Positions 1 to 6,300 of a DNA stretch of 17,569 nt are shown one piece after another. The DNA lies in NCBI GenBank assembly GCA_041688215.1, contig JBDNIO010000105.1:1-17569 (forward strand), written 5' to 3'. The notes below the pieces were generated by a model. The model had not been told where the DNA came from, made no database searches, and saw only the letters and a program-made list of their open reading frames with translations. The translations under genes and the position numbers were made by a program. Within the stretch, counting starts at the first letter, position 1. The number at the start of each line of letters is the position of its first letter. Source of the DNA: JBDNIO01 sp041688215 (GTDB taxonomy: Bacteria > Pseudomonadota > Gammaproteobacteria > Nevskiales > Salinisphaeraceae).

Positions 1-47
1 ACTTGCTGCAAGGTCGTTAAATGTTTGACGTTCATGATGAGTTTCAT
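1..47 (-). CDS. 5' end of a putative transposase/integrase (partial, runs off the window)
   Basis: On the minus strand an ATG at 47-45 opens a frame reading MKLIMNVKHLTTLQQ before the window ends. A G-rich stretch (GGTGGG) lies directly upstream. The peptide resembles, from memory, the N-terminus of a DDE integrase-type transposase common in gammaproteobacterial insertion sequences, in which a 'V(K/E)HLTT(L/I)' start precedes a helix-turn-helix. Only 15 codons are visible and no catalytic residue is seen, so this is a tentative call. It is supported by the direct repeats just upstream and by the broken gene on the other side. Confidence 0.4.
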   Translation of the reverse strand, partial: MKLIMNVKHLTTLQQ

Positions 48-75
48 CCCACCATCTTGAACGGTTATGCTTAGC

Positions 76-133
76 TCAGACTCATTTCATGTTGGAAACA
101 TGTGCCTGGCTTCAGACTCATTTCGTATTGGAA
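76..133. repeat. 22-nt direct repeat, two copies (76-97 and 112-133)
   Basis: Both copies begin TCAGACTCATTTC and end TTGGAA; they differ at two positions (ATG versus GTA in the middle), so 20 of 22 bases match. The copies are 36 nt apart, start to start. They lie upstream of the putative transposase start and probably belong to the IS terminus. Confidence 0.6.
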
Positions 134-174
134 GAGGCTGTTGCTGGTCCCAGAAGTGTTCGAGAATGTAGACT

Positions 175-459
175 GTGCCGCCGGGTTTTAAATACGCCGC
201 CCAGGCCGCCGCACTGCACAGCGGCCTGCAGGCCGCGGACGAGGGCGAAGTGCGCAGCGGCATGCTGGCGGCCTTGCGCGATATCAAACTCAGCGGCCTG
301 GATATCGCACAAGTGGAGGGCCCGCTGGATATTCACGCCAAACAGGAGATGGCCGCTGCCGCCGGCATGATCTACGCCTTCGAGGTGCGCGCCGCGGATA
401 CACCCTTGGCCAGCGGGCGGCTGACTATCGTGATACGCGACCCTAATCCCAACGGGTGA
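175..459 (+). pseudogene. 3' fragment of a hotdog-fold acyl-ACP dehydratase-like gene
   Basis: The frame from 175 to the TGA at 457-459 encodes about 94 residues. They resemble the C-terminal two thirds of the ApeP/FabZ-like hydroxyacyl-ACP dehydratases found in aryl-polyene and related fatty-acid clusters: KYAAQAAALHSGLQA (the long hotdog helix), then LRDIKLSGLD, EGPLDI and a closing strand ASGRLTIVI. Family members are about 150 residues and carry some 50 more N-terminal residues. These are missing, and a TAG stop at 169-171 closes the frame just upstream. The break coincides with the putative IS end, so insertion is the likely cause. Translation from the GTG at 175 is possible, but the product would lack the first part of the fold. 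The family call is from memory. Confidence 0.55.
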
Positions 460-517
460 AGAAAATCCCGGGCTCGGCCATGATACTGCCTGCATAACAT
501 TTGCAACGGATAATTCC

Positions 518-1405
518 ATGGCACAGATCGACGCATTGGCCTACGTGGTCGCCCAAAGTACCGATATTGAAAAGTGGCGGCACTACGGCGAACAGGTAGT
601 GGGCATGGCCAGCGCCGCCGCGCCGGGTAACGGACTTTACCTAAAAATGGATGATCGTCCGTTCCGGTTTGCAGTCGTGCCCGGCGATGAAGATCGCTAT
701 TTCGCCTCCGGCTGGGAAGTGGCCGACAAGGCTGCCTTTGATCAGGCTGTCACGGATTTACAGGCCGCCAATGTCGAACTGGAACCGGCCAGTGCGGACC
801 TGAAAGCAGCCCGCCAGGTAACCGAGCTGGTCAGTTTTGCCGACCCTTCCGGCAACCGTCACGAACTCACCTGGGGGCATACCGGCGAGGCCGCGCCGTT
901 CAAATCACCCATCGGCGTGCCGGGTTTCAAGACCGGCAAATACGGCCTCGGCCATACTGCTTTGCCGGCGCTGGAATTCGATGCCACCGAAAAGCTGTTT
1001 GTGGACGTGCTGGGTTTTGGTTTGTCTGACGAATTCAAATTCCAGCCCGCCCCGGAAGCCCCGGAAATGCGCATGCACTTCATGCATTGCAACGGCCGCC
1101 ACCACAGCCTGGCGCTGGGCGAAATGCCGCATCCGGCGGGCTGTATCCATCTCATGGTGGAAGTCGAATCCATGATCGAAGTCGGCAAGGCGCAGGACCG
1201 CATGCAGGAAAATGGCGTCAAGCTGATAGCCACCCTGGGCCAGCACGAAAACGACCACATGACCTCGTTCTACATGAACACCCCCAGCAACTTCGCGCTG
1301 GAATTCGGCTGGAATGGCATGATCGTCGACCCTGAAACCCACGAAACTACACACGGCGAACAGGTGAGTATCTGGGGTCACGACTTTTCGGTTGGATTTC
1401 AGTAA
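518..1405 (+). CDS. hsaC: Type I extradiol dioxygenase, HsaC/TesB-like (2,3-dihydroxybiphenyl 1,2-dioxygenase family)
   Basis: The 295-residue protein has two tandem vicinal-oxygen-chelate domains, the usual length for HsaC/BphC enzymes, which split a catechol ring next to its hydroxyls using Fe(II). In steroid catabolism HsaC (Mycobacterium) or TesB (Comamonas) opens the aromatised A ring of 3,4-DHSA. Iron ligands predicted by the BphC pattern are all present: His146 (GLGH), His211 (CIHLMVEV) and Glu262 (ALEFGW). The active-site pair His195/His196 (GRHHSLAL) and Tyr252 (SFYMNTP) are also in place. N-terminal LYLKMDDRP and the C-terminal SIWGHDFSVG closely recall HsaC. It lies 200 bp upstream of ipdA in the same direction. 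Family is clear; the exact catechol substrate is inferred from context. Confidence 0.85.
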   Translation: MAQIDALAYVVAQSTDIEKWRHYGEQVVGMASAAAPGNGLYLKMDDRPFRFAVVPGDEDRYFASGWEVADKAAFDQAVTDLQAANVELEPASADLKAARQVTELVSFADPSGNRHELTWGHTGEAAPFKSPIGVPGFKTGKYGLGHTALPALEFDATEKLFVDVLGFGLSDEFKFQPAPEAPEMRMHFMHCNGRHHSLALGEMPHPAGCIHLMVEVESMIEVGKAQDRMQENGVKLIATLGQHENDHMTSFYMNTPSNFALEFGWNGMIVDPETHETTHGEQVSIWGHDFSVGFQ

Positions 1406-1435
1406 ACCAATAGCGCCCGAAGCGCGCTCGTGATT

Positions 1436-1582
1436 CTCTCCCCCTTATGGGGAGAGACCAAGTGAGGGGCTGTGCTCATGCTGCCCCATGAGTCATTTCG
1501 GTGACAGGCAAGGATTACACCACCCCTGAGTTATCTTGGAGGCATGGAAACCTGCCCCTCTCCCCGCGATGCAGGGAGAGGG
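1436..1582. repeat. Composite palindromic repeat upstream of ipdA
   Basis: Two C/T-rich hairpins bracket the element. The first pairs CTCTCCCC (1436-1443) with GGGGAGAG (1449-1456); the second pairs CCCTCTCCC (1556-1564) with GGGAGAGGG (1574-1582). GTGAGGGG follows the first hairpin. It fills most of the 200-bp gap between the dioxygenase gene and ipdA and ends 23 nt before the ipdA start. The same layout recurs at 5103-5228 and 17292-17432. Similar REP-like sequences occur in many proteobacterial genomes. Confidence 0.75.
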
Positions 1583-1605
1583 AGTAAGAATACGCAAGGA
1601 GATTT

Positions 1606-2493
1606 GTGAGTTTCAGCAAGGAAATCAGTGCGCGCGATGTGGTTGCGCAATTGCATGACGGCATGACCCTGGGCATCGGTGGCTGGGGCCCGCGGCGCAA
1701 GCCTATGGCGCTGGTACGTGAAATTCTGCGCTCCGAACTGAAGGATCTGACGGTGGCCGCTTACGGCGGGCCGGAAATTGGCATGCTGTGCGCTGCCGGC
1801 AAGGTCAGAAAGCTCATCTTCGCGTTCGTCACGCTGGATAAAATTCCGGTCGAGCCGTTTTTCCGCCTCGCCCGCCAATCCGGGAACCTGGAAGTTGAAG
1901 AAGTCGACGAAGGCATGTTTCAGCTCGGCCTGCGCGCCGCGGGCATGCGCATGCCTTTTCTGCCCACCCGCGTTGGTCTGGGCACGGACGTAATGCGCCA
2001 GAATCCGCATATAAAAACCATCACCTCTCCGTATGATGACGGCGAAGTTCTGGTTGCAATGCCCGCCATTAAGCTGGATGCGGCCTTGCTGCATGTGACC
2101 GTGGCAGACCGCTTGGGCAATACCCAGATCCATTCGCCCGACCCCTTCTTCGACGAGCATTTCGTGCGCGCTTCGGATGCCTGTTACGTAAGCTGCGAGC
2201 ATCTGGAAGATCGCCTAGATGTCTCGCATTCCGATACGGCCAAGCTCAATTATTTCGAGCGGTTTCTGGTCAAGGGCGTGGTACACAGTCCGGGCGGCGC
2301 GCACCCGACCCTAAGCGCGCCCAACTACGGTTGGGACATGGCGCATTTGAAGAAATACGCAGGCTTCGCCGGCGAAGAAAATGGTTGGCAAAGCTATCGC
2401 GATGAATTTTTAAGTGGGGCAGACGAAGCGGACTACCAGGTCGCAGTGGGTGGCGCCGAGCACGTCAAATCTCTCCCGCTGCCGGTTTTTTAA
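1606..2493 (+). CDS. ipdA: IpdA, alpha subunit of the steroid ring C hydrolase (CoA-transferase family)
   Basis: The 295-residue protein is a CoA-transferase family I alpha subunit. With IpdB it forms the enzyme that in Mycobacterium hydrolytically opens the last ring (ring C) of COCHEA-CoA during cholesterol catabolism; the Comamonas counterpart is ScdL1/L2. Visible marks are the glycine-rich LGIGGWGPRRKP (22-33), AAYGGPEIG (51-59), DEGMFQLGLRAAGM (101-114) and the C-terminal PNYGWD. Glu102 in DEGMF probably corresponds to the acidic catalytic residue of characterised IpdA (near 105 there), but this needs an alignment. The start is a GTG at 1606, four bases after AAGGAG (1596-1601). ipdB follows after an unusual 177-bp gap. 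Confidence 0.88.
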   Translation: MSFSKEISARDVVAQLHDGMTLGIGGWGPRRKPMALVREILRSELKDLTVAAYGGPEIGMLCAAGKVRKLIFAFVTLDKIPVEPFFRLARQSGNLEVEEVDEGMFQLGLRAAGMRMPFLPTRVGLGTDVMRQNPHIKTITSPYDDGEVLVAMPAIKLDAALLHVTVADRLGNTQIHSPDPFFDEHFVRASDACYVSCEHLEDRLDVSHSDTAKLNYFERFLVKGVVHSPGGAHPTLSAPNYGWDMAHLKKYAGFAGEENGWQSYRDEFLSGADEADYQVAVGGAEHVKSLPLPVF

Positions 2494-2506
2494 TGAGGAA
2501 AAATAT

Positions 2507-2654
2507 AACCACATAGGAACAGAGGAAACAGAGGTTTTTTGTACTTCGTGTTCTTTGTGTCTTCGTGCTTAAAACGCAAAAATGAGTAACCGAAAGAATA
2601 CAAAATACTTTTTCTTTAACCCTGTTTCCTCTGTTCCTCTGTTCCTCTGTGGTT
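2507..2654. repeat. Inverted repeat element inserted between ipdA and ipdB
   Basis: The left arm (2507-2534) starts AACCACATAGGAACAGAGG and the right arm (2621-2654) ends TTCCTCTGTGGTT; the arms are imperfect reverse complements, the right one carrying an extra TTCCTCTG unit. The middle has TTCGTG/TTTGTG-type short repeats (2554-2580). Low-complexity elements with AACCACAGAGG arms and CTTCGTG centres are widespread in proteobacterial genomes. The segment is A+T-rich compared with its flanks and has no convincing reading frame. Confidence 0.8.
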
Positions 2655-2670
2655 AAAAAATTTCTAAAAT

Positions 2671-3477
2671 ATGACTGACCCAAACAATCCAACGCTAGCC
2701 GAAATGCTCATCGTCGTATGCAGCGAAGTCTGGCGTGGTGACGGCGAAATTCTGGTAACAGGCATCGGTACGATTCCAAGAATTGCCGCCGGTCTGGCCA
2801 AGCTGACCCATTCGCCGGAAATCTTGATGACCGACGGCGAGGCTTATCTGGTCGAAGAGCCGGTGCCGCTGGGCGCCAGTCGCGATCAGGTTCCCGGCTT
2901 CTCGGGCTGGATGCCGTATTCGCGCGTATTCGACGTGCTCTGGCGCGGTAACCGCCATGCCATGGTCACGCCGGTGCAGGTGGACCGCTGGGGCCAGTCC
3001 AACATTTCCGTCATCGGCGATTACGCTAAACCCAAGGTGCAAATGCTCGGCGTGCGTGGCTTTCCTGGCAACAGCATCAATCATATCAACTCCATGTTTC
3101 TGCCCAATCACAGCCCACGGGTTCTGATGGAAGACGAAGTGCATATGGTAGGCAGTGTGGGCTATCGTGACGAAAACTGGCCTGCAGGCGTAAAACGCGA
3201 TTACATGGACATGGGCCAGATTATTACCAATCTCTGCATCATGGATTTCGGCGGGCCGGATCACCAGATTCGGGTCGTTGGCCTGCATCACGGTGTGACG
3301 TTTGATCAGGTTCAGGAAGCCACCGGCTTCCCGCTGGCCCAGGCCGACGAACTGCCCGAAACGCCGTTACCCACTGCTGAGCAACTGGCAATCATCCAAA
3401 AACTGGACCCGAAAAACTTCCGTTCCAAAGTGATCAAGGACGATCCACCTGCGGTAGCCAGGGAAGCCGTTGTATGA
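2671..3477 (+). CDS. ipdB: IpdB, beta subunit of the steroid ring C hydrolase
   Basis: The 268-residue protein is the CoA-transferase-type beta subunit that pairs with IpdA to hydrolyse the ring C of COCHEA-CoA. It matches recalled IpdB features in order: SEVWRGDGEI (18-27), LMTDGEAYL (52-60), GWMPYSRVFD (79-88), the QVDRWGQSNIS strand (103-113), GVRGFPGNSINH (127-138), and FGGPDHQIRVVGLHHGV (193-209), which is near-diagnostic for the family. The ATG at 2671 has no recognisable Shine-Dalgarno; the bases before it are A/T-rich and adjoin the repeat element. The stop overlaps the next gene by ATGA (3474-3477), suggesting translational coupling to the DUF35 gene. Confidence 0.88.
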   Translation: MTDPNNPTLAEMLIVVCSEVWRGDGEILVTGIGTIPRIAAGLAKLTHSPEILMTDGEAYLVEEPVPLGASRDQVPGFSGWMPYSRVFDVLWRGNRHAMVTPVQVDRWGQSNISVIGDYAKPKVQMLGVRGFPGNSINHINSMFLPNHSPRVLMEDEVHMVGSVGYRDENWPAGVKRDYMDMGQIITNLCIMDFGGPDHQIRVVGLHHGVTFDQVQEATGFPLAQADELPETPLPTAEQLAIIQKLDPKNFRSKVIKDDPPAVAREAVV

Positions 3478-3899
3478 CAGAAAAAGCCCCCGTTCTCGAA
3501 GGCTGGTTTACCCTGGATGAAAGCACGCCGCACCTGATTGGCACCCAATGCGCCGACTGCAGCAGCTATTACTTCCCCAAACAAAACAGCTATTGCCGTA
3601 ACCCGGATTGCGACAGCGAAGACTTCGCCGAAGTCGAATTGTCGCGGATCGGCACGCTTTGGTCCTATACCAACGCCGTGTATCAGCCGCCGCCACCGTA
3701 TGTCGCGAGTGATCCGTTTGTGCCGTATGCCATCGCGGCCGTTGAACTGGACAAGGAAAAAATGATTGTGCTTGGGCAGGTTATCGAGGGTGTGGATGTT
3801 CAGGCGCTGGAAGTTGGCATGAAAATGGAGTTAATCCTGGAACCGCTCGCGGACGATAAACTCACCTGGAAATGGAAACCGACCGGGGTTTCGAAATGA
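3474..3899 (+). CDS. DUF35 zinc-ribbon/OB-fold protein, partner of the downstream thiolase-like protein
   Basis: The 141-residue protein has an N-terminal rubredoxin-like zinc ribbon with four cysteines (Cys26, Cys29, Cys41, Cys46, in CADC and CRNPDC) followed by an OB-fold domain from about residue 55. This is the DUF35 architecture. DUF35 proteins act as obligate partners of thiolase-fold enzymes: ChsH2-type domains bind the aldolase Ltp2 in steroid side-chain cleavage, and BbsA binds the thiolase BbsB in anaerobic toluene degradation. It overlaps ipdB upstream and the thiolase-like gene downstream, each by ATGA, so the three are very likely co-translated. The specific reaction is not known from sequence. 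Confidence 0.85.
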   Translation: MTEKAPVLEGWFTLDESTPHLIGTQCADCSSYYFPKQNSYCRNPDCDSEDFAEVELSRIGTLWSYTNAVYQPPPPYVASDPFVPYAIAAVELDKEKMIVLGQVIEGVDVQALEVGMKMELILEPLADDKLTWKWKPTGVSK

Positions 3900-5083
3900 G
3901 CAGCAACAACGAAATCGCAGTCCTGGGTGTGGGCATGCACCCCTGGGGTAAATGGGGCCGCAACTTTGTTGAATACGGCGTACACGCCGCCCGCATCGCC
4001 CTGAAAGAATCCGGGGTGAACTGGAAAGACATCCGCTTCGTTTCCGGCGGCGCGACCATCCGCAACGGTTATCCCGGTTTCGTGGCCGGCGCAACGTTCG
4101 CACAAGCCTTGGGCTGGCAGGGAGCGGAAGTCAATTCGTCTTACGCCGCCTGCGCTTCAGGTTCGCAAGCCCTGGCTGCAGCGCGCGCTAAAATCCTATC
4201 CGGCGAGGTTGATGTAGCGCTGGTAGTCGGCGCCGATACCACGCCCAAAGGCTTTCTGGCTCCGGCGGGTGGCGAACGCCCAGACGACCCCGACTGGGTG
4301 CGTTTTCGTGTAGGTATAACCAACCCCACTTATTTTGCGCTGTATGCCCGTCGCCGCATGGCGATGTACGGTGATACGCAGGAAGACTTTGCCGCGGTTA
4401 AGGTTAAAAACGCTGCGCACGGGTTTGAGAATCCGAACGCCCGCTATAAAAAGAAATTTACTGCCGAGGACGTTGCGGCGTCAAAAATGGTGGCCGATCC
4501 GCTGCGTTTGATGGACGTTTGTGCCACCTCGGACGGCGGCGCGGCCATGATTGTTTCCAGCCTGGAATATGCCAAAAAACTGGGCAAGGCGGATGCCCCG
4601 CGCGTTGCCGCCATCTCCACCGTCACCCCGACATTCGCCTCCGAAGTGGTCGAGATGCCGGACATCGCAACCGACTCCGCTGTGGCCGCGCCCGCACAAC
4701 CCTACCGCGCCGCCATACCGAAAAAAGCCTACGAAGAGGCGGGTATTGGACCTGAAGATATCAGCCTGGCCGAAGTGTATGATCTGTCCACCGCGCTGGA
4801 ACTGGACTGGATTGAAGACCTGCAACTTTGTCCGCGCGGCGAAGCCGCTGGATTGTTGCGTGAAGGTGCAACTACCGTCGGCGGCCGCATTCCAGTAAAC
4901 GCTTCCGGCGGCCTCGCCTGTTTCGGCGAAGCCGTTCCTGCACAGGCACTGGCGCAAATATGTGAACTCACCTGGCAGCTACGCGGCGAAGCTGGCGCAC
5001 GTCAGGTTCAGGGTGCGAAAGTCGGCATTACCGCGAACCAGGGCCTGTTCGGTCACGGTTCCTCGGTAATCGTTAAGCGCTAG
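3896..5083 (+). CDS. Thiolase-fold protein of the lipid-transfer/SCP2-thiolase group (thiolase or retro-aldolase)
   Basis: The start chosen is the ATG at 3896, overlapping the DUF35 stop (ATGA), giving 395 residues; an ATG eight codons upstream is less likely. The nucleophile motif is present as YAACASGSQAL with Cys86, followed by VVGADTTPKG (111-119). Two classical thiolase histidines appear replaced: the HDAF/HDCF region reads EVYD (Tyr295) and the GHP loop after NASGG (335-339) reads LACFGEAVPA. The C-terminus is NQGLFGHGSS with His387. Tyr in the first position recalls the Ltp2 retro-aldolases, while retained Cys86 recalls thiolases. Together with its DUF35 partner it should form a CoA-ester C-C bond-cleaving complex, probably in ring degradation. 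Whether it is thiolytic or aldolytic cannot be decided here. Confidence 0.8.
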   Translation: MSSNNEIAVLGVGMHPWGKWGRNFVEYGVHAARIALKESGVNWKDIRFVSGGATIRNGYPGFVAGATFAQALGWQGAEVNSSYAACASGSQALAAARAKILSGEVDVALVVGADTTPKGFLAPAGGERPDDPDWVRFRVGITNPTYFALYARRRMAMYGDTQEDFAAVKVKNAAHGFENPNARYKKKFTAEDVAASKMVADPLRLMDVCATSDGGAAMIVSSLEYAKKLGKADAPRVAAISTVTPTFASEVVEMPDIATDSAVAAPAQPYRAAIPKKAYEEAGIGPEDISLAEVYDLSTALELDWIEDLQLCPRGEAAGLLREGATTVGGRIPVNASGGLACFGEAVPAQALAQICELTWQLRGEAGARQVQGAKVGITANQGLFGHGSSVIVKR

Positions 5084-5102
5084 AATCGAATATTTATATC
5101 CT

Positions 5103-5228
5103 TCTCCCCCGCGTGCGGGCAGAGGGTTAGGGTGAGGGGTAAAACTTTCCCTGGCACGGAAGCTGGCTAACAGGCGCACACGCCTCGGCCCCTCACCCCG
5201 ACCCTCTCCCCATCACAGGGGAGAGGGC
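5103..5228. repeat. Composite palindromic repeat upstream of ipdC
   Basis: The first unit (about 5103-5139) ends AGAGGGTTAGGGTGAGGGG; the second (5189-5228) starts CCCCTCACCCCGACCCTCTC and closes with GGGGAGAGGG. The two units are inverted relative to each other with about 50 nt between. The second contains a tight hairpin, CCCTCTCCCC (5202-5211) with GGGGAGAGGG (5218-5227). The element fills the gap between the thiolase-like gene and ipdC and ends about 22 nt before the ipdC ATG. Confidence 0.8.
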
Positions 5229-5250
5229 GCAAAAACAAGGGCCAGGCTGC

Positions 5251-6300
5251 ATGCTGCAAACCAAACTCACCGAATTACTCGGCTGCCAATACCCCATCGT
5301 GCAAACCGCGATGGGCTGGATCGCCGACGCCAAACTGGTGTCCGCAACCAGCAACGCTGGCGGCTTTGGTTTTCTGGCGGCCGCGACCATGTCGACCGAC
5401 GAACTGCGCAAGGCCATTGCAGACGTGCGCGACAACACCGAACAACAATTCGGCGTGAACTTCCATATGTTCCAGCCGAACGCGGCTGACGTCATCAATT
5501 TAATCATCGAAAACAGGGATCGCGTGCGCGCCGTAAGCTACGGACGTGGGCCGGACGCCGCTACGATTAAACGCTTCAAAGACGCCGGGGTTTTATGTAT
5601 GCCCACCGTGGGTGCGCTCAAGCACGCGGTGAAGGCAATCGAACTCGGTGCGGATATCATCACCATTCAGGGGTCCGAAGGTGGCGGCCATACCGGCACC
5701 GTGCCCACATCTTTATTATTGCCGCATGTGCTGGATGCGGTAAACGTGCCTGTGGTTGCAGCCGGCGGCTTCAAAGACGGCCGCGGGCTGGCCGCCGCGC
5801 TCGCGTACGGCGCTGCCGGTATCGCCATGGGTACGCGCTTCTTAATGACCGCCGAATCGCCGGTGCCGCAAAGCACCCTGCAAAAATATGTCGACGTGAA
5901 AGACCCAGCGAATATCCGGGCGTCACGCGCGGTAGACGGCATGCCGCAACGCATGATCGACAATGCCTTTCTGCATCGCCTGGAATCCGGCGGCCTGATG
6001 CGTCGCCTGTGGGTGGCCCTGTCCAGTGCCTGGCGATGGAAAGCCCATACCGGCATGTCGGCCACGCATATGCTGAAAACCTTTTTCGCCGCGCTGAAAG
6101 ATGGGGATTCGGCGATTCAAACCATGATGGCCGCCAACGCGCCGGTGCTGATTCAGCGCGCCATGGTCGAAGGCAGACCGGACGAGGGCGTGTTGCCCAG
6201 CGGGCAGGTCGCGTCGGTAATCGACGAGTTACCGACTGTGGCAGAAGTTATCGAGCAAATCGCTAGCGTCGCCGAACAACGACTCGCCGCGCTTAACTAA
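5251..6300 (+). CDS. ipdC: IpdC, FMN-dependent nitronate monooxygenase-like flavoprotein of steroid C/D ring degradation
   Basis: The 349-residue protein belongs to the nitronate monooxygenase (2-nitropropane dioxygenase) family, a TIM-barrel FMN fold. IpdC of Mycobacterium and ScdK of Comamonas are members that act on an indane-type CoA thioester before ring opening. Family marks are PIVQTAMGWIA (15-25), SNAGGFGFLAAATM (34-47), the phosphate-binding GSEGGGHTG (141-149), AAGGFKDGRG (170-179) and GIAMGTRFLMT (190-200). The VDGMPQR segment and MMAANAPVL near the C-terminus closely match recalled IpdC. Its length matches the family. The TAA stop overlaps the TAG of the convergent SulP gene. Confidence 0.85.
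   Translation: MLQTKLTELLGCQYPIVQTAMGWIADAKLVSATSNAGGFGFLAAATMSTDELRKAIADVRDNTEQQFGVNFHMFQPNAADVINLIIENRDRVRAVSYGRGPDAATIKRFKDAGVLCMPTVGALKHAVKAIELGADIITIQGSEGGGHTGTVPTSLLLPHVLDAVNVPVVAAGGFKDGRGLAAALAYGAAGIAMGTRFLMTAESPVPQSTLQKYVDVKDPANIRASRAVDGMPQRMIDNAFLHRLESGGLMRRLWVALSSAWRWKAHTGMSATHMLKTFFAALKDGDSAIQTMMAANAPVLIQRAMVEGRPDEGVLPSGQVASVIDELPTVAEVIEQIASVAEQRLAALN

Larger units (their letters stand above)
1..170 (-). mobile_element. Probable terminal segment of an insertion sequence
   Basis: This stretch holds the putative transposase start (47-1, minus), two 22-nt direct repeats and no other credible gene. It ends where a truncated hotdog-fold gene begins; an in-frame TAG at 169-171 lies immediately before the first homologous residues of that gene. 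Direct repeats near an IS tip often serve as transposase binding sites. The exact IS end cannot be set from one side; it lies somewhere between about 133 and 175. No inverted repeat or target duplication can be tested because the far end is outside the window. Confidence 0.4.

Noticed and set aside
87..519. Minus-strand frames over the left end
   Set aside because: They are shadows of the hotdog remnant and cross the likely IS boundary; the composition shows no family features.
2465..2692. Minus-strand frame of 75 codons between ipdA and ipdB
   Set aside because: It is formed by the inverted repeat element; the composition is repetitive and no domain is recognisable.
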